Part shown: positions 43,752 through 51,249 of the stretch, piece by piece
Layout of the letters: every line of letters begins with the position of its first letter
Position numbering within the stretch: position 1 is the stretch's first letter
Assembly (NCBI RefSeq): GCF_004307995.1
Contig: NZ_SIRE01000024.1
Coordinates: 1 to 64,000, forward strand
DNA length: 64,000 bases
From: Paenibacillus thalictri
GTDB taxonomy: Bacteria; Bacillota; Bacilli; Paenibacillales; NBRC-103111
Direction of reading: 5' to 3'
Program-made: the position numbers and the translations under genes
The notes under the pieces: model-generated
Told to the model about the DNA's origin: nothing
What the model saw: only the letters and a program-made list of their open reading frames with translations
Database searches by the model: none

Positions 43752-45287
43752 ATGGTTACAAAAAAATCCAAATCAATTGCAGCAACAACGGCGGTAACGC
43801 TGCTGGCAACAGCCGTACTGACCGCTTGTTCAGGCGGCGGAGTGACAACATCGGCACCTCCGAAAAGTGCGGACGGCGGCAAGGCTGCTGAAAAAACGGA
43901 GACAATCAGCATCATCACCGAGTTTAACACGCCGGAAGCGCCGGGTCCGGATAACCCGGTACTGAAGGAATTCGAGAAAAGAACAAATACAAAGCTGAAT
44001 ATCATGTGGACCTCGCCAAACAGCTATGGGGATAAAATCAATCTGGTGCTCGCTTCCGGGGAAATGCCGGATTTGGTCAAGGTACTTGATTTTAACAACT
44101 CGCTGATGCGGCAGATGATTCAGCAGGGTGCTTTTTGGGATTTGACGCCGTACTTAAAAGATTACCCTCATTTGATGGAATACCCGAAGGAAGTATGGGA
44201 TAAAACGAAAATCAACGGCAAAAACTTCCTGATCCCGTCCGTACGTCCGCTGCATGGCGGTCCGGGGCTGCCGATCATCCGCAAGGATTGGCTCGATAAA
44301 CTGAACCTGAAGGTGCCGGAAACGCTGGACGATCTGTACAATGTGATGAAGGCGTTCGCCGAGCAGGACCCCGACGGCAACGGCAAAAAAGATACGATTC
44401 CGCTTCTTCCGCGTAACGATCTCAGTTGGGTGGAAGGCGTGCTCAATCACGCCAACGGCAAGTGGAAAGAGCAGGACGGCAAGCTGATCGATACGACGTT
44501 TGAGCCGGGCACACGCGAAGCACTGCTGTGGCTGAACAAAATTTTCAAAGAAGGATTCATGCCCGCCGATTATGCATTAATGAAGGAAACGCAGTCGGAG
44601 GATCTTGCCAAAACCGGTACGGTTGGCATTTATCCGAATACGATCGAAGCGATCTGGCGTGTGCAGGCCGAGCTGATCAAAACGAATCCGGCCGCCAACT
44701 TTTTGCCGCTCAGCTACGTAAGTTCGCCGGCAGGCAAATATGCGCCATCCACTCCGGGCTTCAGCGGCGTCTATATGATTCCGAAGTCGGTTCCGGAGAG
44801 CAAGATGAAGAAAATTCTTTCCCTGATGGATTACGGCGCTTCCGAGGAAGGTTTTGAGCTTGCATGTTACGGTTTGCCAAACGTTCACTTTACGACCGAC
44901 AAAGACGGCTTCAAGATGGCGACGGACCAGGCGTTTAAAGACAGCGTATCGCAAAGCTCGTTTGGTAAAATTTTCGAACGTTATGACAAATATTTGTGGG
45001 CGTACCGGACGGGCATGCCGAAGGAGCTGTTCGAGCGCAACAAGAAAATCGTTGATGAACGTTCGCAGTACACGGTTTCCGATCCGAGCGTTGGTTTGAT
45101 ATCCGAAACGTGGCTGAAAGCGGGTCCCGATTTTACGAAAAAAATCAACGACCTGAAAACAAAAATCATCATGGGCCAGGAACCGATCGATTCTTGGGAC
45201 AGCATGGTGGCCAAGTTAAAAGCGGACGCCACGTATATGAAGTCGATTGATGAGATGAACCAGGCTTACCAAGCGGTAAAAAAATAA
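43752..45287 (+). CDS. Solute-binding lipoprotein of ABC importer (set 4)
   Basis: A 511-residue extracellular binding protein. The lipobox VLTAC ends the signal peptide at about residue 26. Calcium-loop-like DPDGNGKKDTIPLLP lies near residue 210, as in the set 1 protein. ATG 43752 follows AAAGGGGAGC. It is the last gene of the regulator-importer operon; the stop is 10 bp before a large imperfect palindrome that may form the 3' end of the transcript. Confidence 0.93.
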   Translation: MVTKKSKSIAATTAVTLLATAVLTACSGGGVTTSAPPKSADGGKAAEKTETISIITEFNTPEAPGPDNPVLKEFEKRTNTKLNIMWTSPNSYGDKINLVLASGEMPDLVKVLDFNNSLMRQMIQQGAFWDLTPYLKDYPHLMEYPKEVWDKTKINGKNFLIPSVRPLHGGPGLPIIRKDWLDKLNLKVPETLDDLYNVMKAFAEQDPDGNGKKDTIPLLPRNDLSWVEGVLNHANGKWKEQDGKLIDTTFEPGTREALLWLNKIFKEGFMPADYALMKETQSEDLAKTGTVGIYPNTIEAIWRVQAELIKTNPAANFLPLSYVSSPAGKYAPSTPGFSGVYMIPKSVPESKMKKILSLMDYGASEEGFELACYGLPNVHFTTDKDGFKMATDQAFKDSVSQSSFGKIFERYDKYLWAYRTGMPKELFERNKKIVDERSQYTVSDPSVGLISETWLKAGPDFTKKINDLKTKIIMGQEPIDSWDSMVAKLKADATYMKSIDEMNQAYQAVKK

Positions 45288-45297
45288 AACGGCACGC

Positions 45298-45506
45298 AGA
45301 CATCCAGGCTTAGAGAGGCCACTGAAGAAGCAGCTTAAGTGAGCGAAATCATGCTGGAGAAGCACCAGCGTTTGCTTTTGTCCCCGAATTTCACCTGCCG
45401 TAAGCAGGTACCATTCAAGGAACTCGGAGACAATTGGCGATCGGAAGTATGATTTGCTCATGCAGCGTTCACTTTTTCGGTGGCTTCATCCCTAGCCTGG
45501 GTGTCT
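45298..45506. repeat. Large nested inverted-repeat element, copy 3
   Basis: A roughly 209-bp imperfect palindrome. AGACATCCAGGCTTAG (45298-45313) at one end matches the complement of the other end (CTAGCCTGGGTGTCT, 45492-45506). Matching continues inward through GCCACTGAAGAAG, TGAGCGAAATCAT and TTGTCCCCGA, with a perfect apical hairpin ACCTGC-CGTAA-GCAGGT (45393-45409). The core GAGAAGCACCAGCG...GCTTTT...CCCCGA (45357-45386) matches the elements at 1374 and 48343. It follows importer operon 4 by 10 bp. Confidence 0.75.
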
Positions 45507-45585
45507 ATTTTTGCTTTGCAGCGGGCTGTCACGTGCCGTTTCGCGGAGTATCACCTCATACCAGGGACTTTCACTGGCATCGCAA

Positions 45586-45610
45586 AGACCTAGCGATTTT
45601 CGCTAGGTCT
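45586..45610. terminator. Perfect stem-loop between convergent genes
   Basis: AGACCTAGCGA (45586-45596), loop TTT, TCGCTAGGTCT (45600-45610). The stem is strong, but T tracts on both sides are weak (CGTTCTTAC on the plus strand). It is 30 bp from the stop of the minus-strand propeller gene and is probably a bidirectional terminator. Confidence 0.55.
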
Positions 45611-45639
45611 CGTTCTTACTCGTGATATGATTTACTTCA

Positions 45640-46911
45640 TTATTCCAAAAAAGCGCCCAAATCGGCGATAAATACACGCCGCGTTCCGCCCGTATAACCG
45701 TTAAAGACGACATGGCGGTTGTCCGGTGCCCAAGCCGGATGCGGGTCCACACGAAGCGTGGAAGTGAGCTTGGTGCCGGGATTGGCGACGTTGATCCGCA
45801 CCAGCGTTGTTTCGGTTTGCGTGGTCAGATCGATTAGCCGCAGCGGAACCGTGCCGTCACCGAAGGTGACTTTTTCTTTTTCGTAAGCGTCGGTCAGTAT
45901 GTGGCGGCCGTTGGGCAGCACGGTAGGATGACCGGAACCGGGGATGCCTTCGATAATTTTTTGCAATTCGGTGCCGTCCGGATTGGCTTTCACCAGCCAC
46001 AGCTGCTTGTCGCCGTCCAGGCACAAATTCATCGACAGCTTGCGCCCGTCGGGGTACCAGTTGATATGGTGCCCGCCTTTGTCCCATTGCTCCGGGCCAA
46101 CCGCTACATGAATATCGCTGCCGTCCGGTTTCATCGTAACGACCCAAAATTTCAGCGGATATTCCGTCAGTTTGTTCCAAGGCTGAGCTTCGCCCGTATC
46201 AAACCATCTCATCGTAAACAGCAGACGGTCCCCTTGCGGATTAAATTTGCAGTGGAAGCCGTAACATTCGCCGTGCTCGTACAGCTTTTTATCGATGGCA
46301 GGTTGAGCGCGGTCGAACACATCGCGGATGGAAACAAGCAGCTTGCGTTTGCCGGTTTCCGTGTCCGTGATGTATAAGCCGTCGTCGTCGCGGAAGCCGA
46401 AGTTGCGCGGTACATGCTTGTCCGGCACCATAACGCCGTAACCGTATTGAGTGCGGCGCATCCGTTTCATGCACGCCGAGATGATGTTTTTGCCGTCCGG
46501 CGATATGCGGTATATGCCGCCTTCCAGCCGCCTTTTTGTCCCGGTAAGGGGATTCAGCTCGATGCAAATCGGCTCCCACACTTCTGTATCCACGTCGTTA
46601 AAATAAAGCTTCGTATCGTCCGGCCCCCAGTTAATATTGGCCCCAAGCTGCGGCTCCCAGCCGCGTGTGTCGGCGACAACCCGCTCTTCGGCCGTATGCA
46701 GGTCGATCAGCACGACTTCGGCGGTTTCGCCTGGCTGCGGCAGACGTTCCTCCTGCGGCATGCGCAGCACGGCGACATACCGCCCGGAAGGACTCACCGG
46801 AGACGTGTCGAAAAAGCGGTGTATCGCGCCGCCGTTTTCCGGGGTCAGGCACCAGACGGGGACAAGCGGGTTATATTCGGTGTAACGGGGAAACTGTTCA
46901 TGGATAATCAC
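45640..46911 (-). CDS. Cytosolic beta-propeller protein, distantly PL22/TolB-like
   Basis: A 423-residue protein made of repeated PD40/WD40-like blades (SPSGRYVAV, GPDDTKLYF, SPDGKNII, NPQGDRLLF, YPDGRKLSM, APDNRHVVF), consistent with a seven-bladed propeller. Oligogalacturonate lyases (PL22) share this fold. The last-blade segment LRVDPHPAW keeps the final His but has Leu and Asp where PL22 has its metal-binding Gln and first His, so lyase activity is doubtful. An HHINW motif near residue 285 may be a different site. GTG 46911 follows AAAGGAGAGAACATCT. No signal peptide. It is divergent from an AraC gene that could regulate it. Confidence 0.75.
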   Translation of the reverse strand: MIIHEQFPRYTEYNPLVPVWCLTPENGGAIHRFFDTSPVSPSGRYVAVLRMPQEERLPQPGETAEVVLIDLHTAEERVVADTRGWEPQLGANINWGPDDTKLYFNDVDTEVWEPICIELNPLTGTKRRLEGGIYRISPDGKNIISACMKRMRRTQYGYGVMVPDKHVPRNFGFRDDDGLYITDTETGKRKLLVSIRDVFDRAQPAIDKKLYEHGECYGFHCKFNPQGDRLLFTMRWFDTGEAQPWNKLTEYPLKFWVVTMKPDGSDIHVAVGPEQWDKGGHHINWYPDGRKLSMNLCLDGDKQLWLVKANPDGTELQKIIEGIPGSGHPTVLPNGRHILTDAYEKEKVTFGDGTVPLRLIDLTTQTETTLVRINVANPGTKLTSTLRVDPHPAWAPDNRHVVFNGYTGGTRRVFIADLGAFLE

Positions 46912-47132
46912 AGATGTTCTCTCCTTTAGAAATGGTGTCTTTTATATATTGTAGCTGCGCTTTATGCTTCATTGTTTATCTAAGGGAACGGTGTTTTTGT
47001 CTGTAAACGCTTTTGTCCGTGCAGGCGTTGCAGAATAACTGCGCTTTCGTGAATCAGCAGATTACGGTAATATTACAGAGAGCAGGAGATGTTGAACCTA
47101 AAGTGGCATACCGCACGCATAGCGGGGAAATT

Positions 47133-47285
47133 GATATCGATCAAAGCCGGCAAACGGGGCGGGTCAAAGATTCAAGTCATTTAAGCCGGCAAATGCGATG
47201 GTCTATGACGCAAGCAATGTAAGCAGGCAAATACGGGGTGGGCTTATGACGCAAGCAATTCATGCAGGGAAATACGGAGTTGGCA
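47133..47285. repeat. Tandem duplication running into the AraC start codon
   Basis: Two clear 41-bp copies (47204-47244 and 47245-47285, 34 of 41 identical) and two more degenerate copies (about 47166-47203 and 47133-47165) share AAGCxGGCAAATxCGG. The downstream copy supplies the AraC start (ATGACGCAAGCAATT...). The upstream copy gives a decoy mini-ORF, ATG ACG CAA GCA ATG TAA (47205-47222), with the same first four codons. Confidence 0.8.
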
Positions 47286-48157
47286 TCCGCTGGACGTCCA
47301 GATACGACTACGAACGGGGCGGGAAGCTGAATGTCCACGAGCATGATTTTTACCAAATCATTTATTTTATCGACGGCAAAGGGGAGTTTTACTGCGGCGG
47401 CGCTGCATACCCTCTGGCTCCCGGCACGCTTTTTTTCATCCGTCCGTGCGTCAGGCACGGCTTTATTACATACGGCAATACCAAGGTCAAAACGCTGGAT
47501 CTGAAGTTCGAGATTGCTGATAGCGAGCTGCGGGCCGCAACCTCCGAGGTGCAGGCATACCAAACCGGAGATTTGTCGGAAATGAAAGCTTGTCTGGAAA
47601 AAATCCGCCGTGAAGGCATGTACAAGCCGTTGTTTTATAAGGAGCTGGCCGAGGCGGCCTTAATTCAGTTGTTATATGCACTTGTGCGGCACGACAGTCA
47701 AGCCGGTGTTAAGGAGAGGGATGTGCAGCCCGCACCGTCCCGTTACTCCGGTCAATCCTCACACCCGTCTGCCTCTGGCGAGGCTCTCGCGTCGCGTGAC
47801 GAGCCGCTGGAAGCGGTGCACCGGCTGGAGCGGTATATCCGCGAGCACTATGCGGAAGAGCTGTCGCTCGAAGCGATCGCCGAGCTGCTGAGCTACAGCA
47901 AAAATTATTTGAGCCACAGCTTTAAAGCGCATTACGGCAGCACGTTCACCCGTTATTTGCGGAATATCCGGATTGAACGGGCAAAAGAATTGATCGTTTA
48001 TTCGGGCTTAAGCCTCAAGCAAATTTCCGAAGAGGTCGGCTTCAAAACGGTGCACCATTTCAGCAGGGTGTTTAAGGAAACCGAAGGCATCAATCCGGGC
48101 GAGTGGAAGCTTCGGGAACATGACGGCATCCGCAAGGACGTGTTGTTTGATCGTTGA
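47246..48157 (+). CDS. AraC family regulator with cupin domain
   Basis: A 303-residue regulator. The N-terminal cupin has HEHDFYQIIYFIDG and LAPGTLFFIRPCVRHGF strands, the latter two His-containing. A low-complexity linker rich in Ser and Pro (residues about 155-190) leads to the AraC HTHs LEAIAELLSYSKNYLSHSF and ISEEVGFKTVHHFSRVFKE. ATG 47246 lies within a tandem duplication; GGGGTGG just upstream is a moderate ribosome binding site. It is divergent from the propeller gene at 46911 and is a likely regulator of it. Confidence 0.88.
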   Translation: MTQAIHAGKYGVGIRWTSRYDYERGGKLNVHEHDFYQIIYFIDGKGEFYCGGAAYPLAPGTLFFIRPCVRHGFITYGNTKVKTLDLKFEIADSELRAATSEVQAYQTGDLSEMKACLEKIRREGMYKPLFYKELAEAALIQLLYALVRHDSQAGVKERDVQPAPSRYSGQSSHPSASGEALASRDEPLEAVHRLERYIREHYAEELSLEAIAELLSYSKNYLSHSFKAHYGSTFTRYLRNIRIERAKELIVYSGLSLKQISEEVGFKTVHHFSRVFKETEGINPGEWKLREHDGIRKDVLFDR

Positions 48158-48342
48158 AGCAGTTAGTCCCTTTTAAGGGAGAAGTGAGGATGGTCGATTT
48201 TTTCCAAGAGTAGGCTAATGCTTGGTTACGGTTGGACATCGTAAACAGTCCCGAGAGAGGCAGGTTGTCGCGGCATAGCATGGTGACAGTCGAACCCCAG
48301 ACAGCAATGCATTAACGGCAAATTCTTTGAGATGGAAGTTAG

Positions 48343-48465
48343 CGGTTAGCTGAACAAAGGGACGAGTATGGGGTGAAGAAGTGCAGCGTCCGCTTTTACA
48401 ATCTTGCCCCGACTGTAATGATCCTTCGCTTCGCGGGAATTGATTACAGAATGCAAAGGGGTTAT
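48343..48465. repeat. Nested inverted-repeat element, copy 2 (partial)
   Basis: The block 48343-48412 is about 85% identical to 1374-1446, including AGCTGAACAAAGGGACGAG, GTGAAGAAG, CAGCG, CCGCTTTTA and TGCCCCGA. The apical stem differs but still pairs: CTGTAAT (48413-48419) with ATTACAG (48443-48449). CCCC (48407-48410) and GGGG (48458-48461) also pair. The right outer arm is missing. It lies in the 413-bp gap before the LacI gene, 28 bp upstream of that gene's promoter. Confidence 0.75.
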
Positions 48466-48488
48466 TTTACATTAACGTAAATTAGCAG

Positions 48489-48517
48489 TTGACATCACAG
48501 AAAGACATGGATATATT
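48489..48517 (+). promoter_or_regulatory. Sigma-A promoter of the LacI gene
   Basis: TTGACA (48489-48494) and TATATT (48512-48517) with a 17-bp spacer make a near-consensus promoter. The predicted transcript start falls at or just before the operator at 48524, so a bound repressor would block initiation. Confidence 0.88.
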
Positions 48518-48523
48518 TGGATT

Positions 48524-48537
48524 ATGAAACGTTTCAT
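48524..48537. promoter_or_regulatory. LacI-type operator, copy 1
   Basis: ATGAAACGTTTCAT is a perfect 14-bp palindrome with the central CG typical of LacI-family operators. Its spacing differs from cre (TGAAA-CG-TTTCA without the two extra bases), so it is probably specific to the local regulator. It lies 7 bp after the -10 box of the LacI gene, implying autorepression. An identical copy is at 49671. Confidence 0.88.
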
Positions 48538-48570
48538 TTTGATTATTGATCATGCGGGAGTTGTTCTGAA

Positions 48571-49587
48571 GTGAAACCGACAATCAAAGATGTTGCCAAA
48601 TTAGCTGAAGTTTCCATTGGAACCGCTTCCAAAGTGCTTAACAGGGAAGGTAACGTACGTCCGGATTTGCAGATGAGAGTATGGAATGCGATTAAGCAGT
48701 TGAATTACCGCCCGAATGCGGTGGCAAGAAGCCTCAAATCAGCCAATACGAAGACGATAGCTGTGCTTTTGGCGGATATCACCAACCCGTTTCAAATGAC
48801 GCTTGCCAAAGGAATCGAAGAGGTGACGGTTCAGCACGGTTACCAGCTGCTAATCAGCTCCACCAAGGAAAATGCCGACATCGAGAAGCGCAACTTGAAC
48901 ATGTTATATGAAAACAGGGTGGAAGGCATTATCGTCTGTACGACGGGGCAAGCGAATGATGAAATTAAAGCGCTTGCCAGCCACATTCCGATCGTGCTTG
49001 TGGACCGCCCGGTATTCTCATTGCCCGTCGATATCGTTTCGGATGACAACCTGTACGGCATGGAGCTGCTGGTCGGCCATTTGTACGAGCTGGGGCATCG
49101 GCGGATCGGTGTCGTCTACGGCGATTTAAATACCGTTCACGGCAAAAGCCGGTACGAAGGCGTGCTCAAAGCTTGCGACCACTTCGGGATCGATCTTCCG
49201 CAAGAGCTCCAATATGCCGGACAATTCACTTATGAAGGAGGCATCGGGGCAACCCGCTATTTCTTTGGCATGAAAGAGCCGCCTACAGCGCTGCTGTCGG
49301 CCAATAACAATATGACCGCAGGCATTATTCGGGGATGCCGCGACAGCGGAATCGGTATCCCCAAAGACGTCTCCGTCGTTTCGTTCGGGGAGCTGGAGTA
49401 TAACTGGAATTTGATCACGCCGTCGGTTACTTACGTAAGCCAATCTCCGCTGATGATCGGTCACAAAGCCGCAGAACTTGTGCTGAATCGGCTGAGCAAT
49501 AAGCTTCGGGAGGTATCCCATATCTTGTTTACTCCGCAGCTGAAAGTGGGGGATTCTTCCGCCGGATTGTTAGAAAGCGGATTATAA
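48571..49587 (+). CDS. LacI family transcriptional repressor
   Basis: A 338-residue repressor. The N-terminal LacI HTH TIKDVAKLAEVSIGTASKVLN (residues 3-23) is followed by the hinge helix NAVARSLKS and a periplasmic-binding-protein-like sensor domain (IAVLLADITNPF; SVVSFGELEYNWNLITPSVTYV). It starts with GTG 48571; GGGAG is 10 nt upstream. Its promoter carries a perfect operator, and an identical operator precedes the SDR-HUMPS-epimerase operon, so it should control both units. The effector is probably a sugar or sugar acid intermediate. Confidence 0.95.
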   Translation: MKPTIKDVAKLAEVSIGTASKVLNREGNVRPDLQMRVWNAIKQLNYRPNAVARSLKSANTKTIAVLLADITNPFQMTLAKGIEEVTVQHGYQLLISSTKENADIEKRNLNMLYENRVEGIIVCTTGQANDEIKALASHIPIVLVDRPVFSLPVDIVSDDNLYGMELLVGHLYELGHRRIGVVYGDLNTVHGKSRYEGVLKACDHFGIDLPQELQYAGQFTYEGGIGATRYFFGMKEPPTALLSANNNMTAGIIRGCRDSGIGIPKDVSVVSFGELEYNWNLITPSVTYVSQSPLMIGHKAAELVLNRLSNKLREVSHILFTPQLKVGDSSAGLLESGL

Positions 49588-49670
49588 TCAATGGTTGTTT
49601 AATGCAGTTGTTGCTCATATACATAGGATTTGCAGCTATTCCGCAGGACTGCATGGATCTGGCGTTTCTG

Positions 49671-49684
49671 ATGAAACGTTTCAT
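49671..49684. promoter_or_regulatory. LacI-type operator, copy 2
   Basis: ATGAAACGTTTCAT, identical to the site at 48524, lies 44 bp before the SDR start codon and 84 bp after the LacI stop. No strong -35/-10 pair was found upstream of it. Confidence 0.88.
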
Positions 49685-49727
49685 GTGCGAGGCGGGTTCA
49701 ACATTTCATTCCCGGGAGGATAAAAAA

Positions 49728-50507
49728 ATGACTACAACCGATTTGACAGGCAAGATCGCGCTGATTACCGGCTCCAGCCGGGGATTGGGACGGCACTATG
49801 CATTAACCTTTGCACGTGCGGGGGCGGATGTCATTATTCATGATGTAAACGCTACAGCGGCGGCGCAGTTCGGCGAGGCCGCATCGGGTGAAGCGGTGGC
49901 TGAAGAAATCCGCGCGCTTGGGCGCAGGTCCGCATTTTTGACTTGTGATTTGACAGACCCATCTCAGATCGAGTCTTTCGTGAGCAATGCGATCGGCCAA
50001 TTCGGACATATCGATATCCTCGTCAACAATGCAGGGGGCGACATTGGCGCCAATACCCCGAGACCGGATCCGAACAACGCAATCGACATTAATGTCGAGG
50101 ACATTCAAAAGGTGCTGAATTTGAACCTGCTTAACACAATGTGCATGTGCAAATTCGTAGGCAGCCATATGCGGGAACGCCGCAGCGGGAAAATCGTCAA
50201 CGTCGGTTCGGCCGCCGGACATATGCCGGCGACGGTAGGCATTATTTATGCCGCCGCCAAAGCGGGCATTTCGCATTATACCCGCTGCTTGGCCGAAGAG
50301 CTGCGTTCCGCAAGCGTAAACGTCAACTGCATCGCGCCGGCGGCTACCTATACGGGCCGATTTTTGGCGACAAGAACGGTTGAGAGCCAGGAGGGTCTTT
50401 CCCGGCTGCAGCAAATCGCCCAGCCTGATGATATGGCCAAAATCGTCCTGTTCCTGGCCAGCCCGCTGGCCGATTATTTAACCGGGGAAACGGTCATCTG
50501 CCACTAG
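49728..50507 (+). CDS. Short-chain dehydrogenase/reductase (SDR)
   Basis: A 259-residue NAD(P)-dependent oxidoreductase. TGSSRGLGRHYA (residues 12-23) is the cofactor motif, and VNNAGGDIG the structural NNAG. The catalytic Ser is in VGSAAG, and Tyr/Lys in YAAAKAG. ATG 49728 follows GGGAGGATAAAAAA. It ends LTGETVICH, without the G-G of the usual V-D-G-G terminus; a one-base shift would read on as TSGWLRL, so the last residues may have been altered. It is the first gene of a three-gene operon under the LacI-type operator. A role in sugar acid oxidation is plausible. Confidence 0.93.
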   Translation: MTTTDLTGKIALITGSSRGLGRHYALTFARAGADVIIHDVNATAAAQFGEAASGEAVAEEIRALGRRSAFLTCDLTDPSQIESFVSNAIGQFGHIDILVNNAGGDIGANTPRPDPNNAIDINVEDIQKVLNLNLLNTMCMCKFVGSHMRERRSGKIVNVGSAAGHMPATVGIIYAAAKAGISHYTRCLAEELRSASVNVNCIAPAATYTGRFLATRTVESQEGLSRLQQIAQPDDMAKIVLFLASPLADYLTGETVICH

Positions 50508-50555
50508 CGGGTGGTTGCGGCTGATTGTTAATTTATTATACGAGGAGAAAAGATA

Positions 50556-51245
50556 ATGGAGCCTATCGTGCAGATTTCGCTGGACGTAACAAATATTGAG
50601 GATGCGCTGGCTATGGCGGAAGTTGCCGTAGCGGCCGGTATTGATTGGATCGAGGCGGGCACACCGCTGCTGCTGGGAGAAGGTTTGCACGCGGTAGCGG
50701 CGCTCCGCAAAGCGTTTCCGCACCATCCGATTGTCGCCGATTTGAAAACGATGGACGGGGGATATCTGGAAGCGGAAATGATGGCCAAAGCCGGCGCAAC
50801 CCATGTCGTCGTCATGGGAGTTGCTCATCCTGCTACAATCCGTGCCGTCGTCAGAGCGGCGCGCGATTACAACATCAAGGTGATGGGCGATATTCTCGGT
50901 GCGGCGGACGCGGCTGCCTGTGCAAAGATGATGGAGCAAAACGGCGTCGATTACATCATAGTGCACACCGGTTTTGACGAAAGAGGCGAGGATCCGGAGC
51001 GCACGCCGTTTGACCATCTGGAAAAAGTCGTGAATGCCGTATCGATTCCTGTACAGGCGGTCGGCGGACTTTCCATTCAACAGGCTGCGGAAATGCCGAA
51101 GCACGGCGCTCCGCTAGTTGTCGTAGGAGCTCCTCTGGTTATCGACAAGCAAGAGTTCAAGCCAAGCGCCGACAACACTGAATTGACGAGGATTCTGCAA
51201 GAGCTGGTAGCCAAAGTCAAAGGCAGCGCGAGCAAGGGGGAATGA
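50556..51245 (+). CDS. HUMPS-family decarboxylase/synthase (HPS or KGPDC-like)
   Basis: A 229-residue beta/alpha barrel of the orotidine-monophosphate-decarboxylase suprafamily. LDVTNIEDAL at the N-terminus, WIEAGTPLLLGEG, and the catalytic D-x-K-x-x-D in ADLKTMDGG identify the 3-hexulose-6-phosphate synthase / 3-keto-L-gulonate-6-phosphate decarboxylase group. IVHTGFDERGE and QAVGGLS are phosphate-binding loops. ATG 50556 follows CGAGGAGAAAAGATA. No partner isomerase (HxlB) is adjacent. With an SDR and an epimerase in the operon, decarboxylation of a keto sugar acid phosphate is more likely than formaldehyde fixation. Confidence 0.9.
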   Translation: MEPIVQISLDVTNIEDALAMAEVAVAAGIDWIEAGTPLLLGEGLHAVAALRKAFPHHPIVADLKTMDGGYLEAEMMAKAGATHVVVMGVAHPATIRAVVRAARDYNIKVMGDILGAADAAACAKMMEQNGVDYIIVHTGFDERGEDPERTPFDHLEKVVNAVSIPVQAVGGLSIQQAAEMPKHGAPLVVVGAPLVIDKQEFKPSADNTELTRILQELVAKVKGSASKGE

Positions 51246-51249
51246 GCTC

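Noticed and set aside
46996..47014. A cre-like TGTAAACGCTTTTG between the propeller and AraC genes
   Set aside because: It fails the cre consensus at two fixed or semi-fixed positions near the ends, so it was not called.
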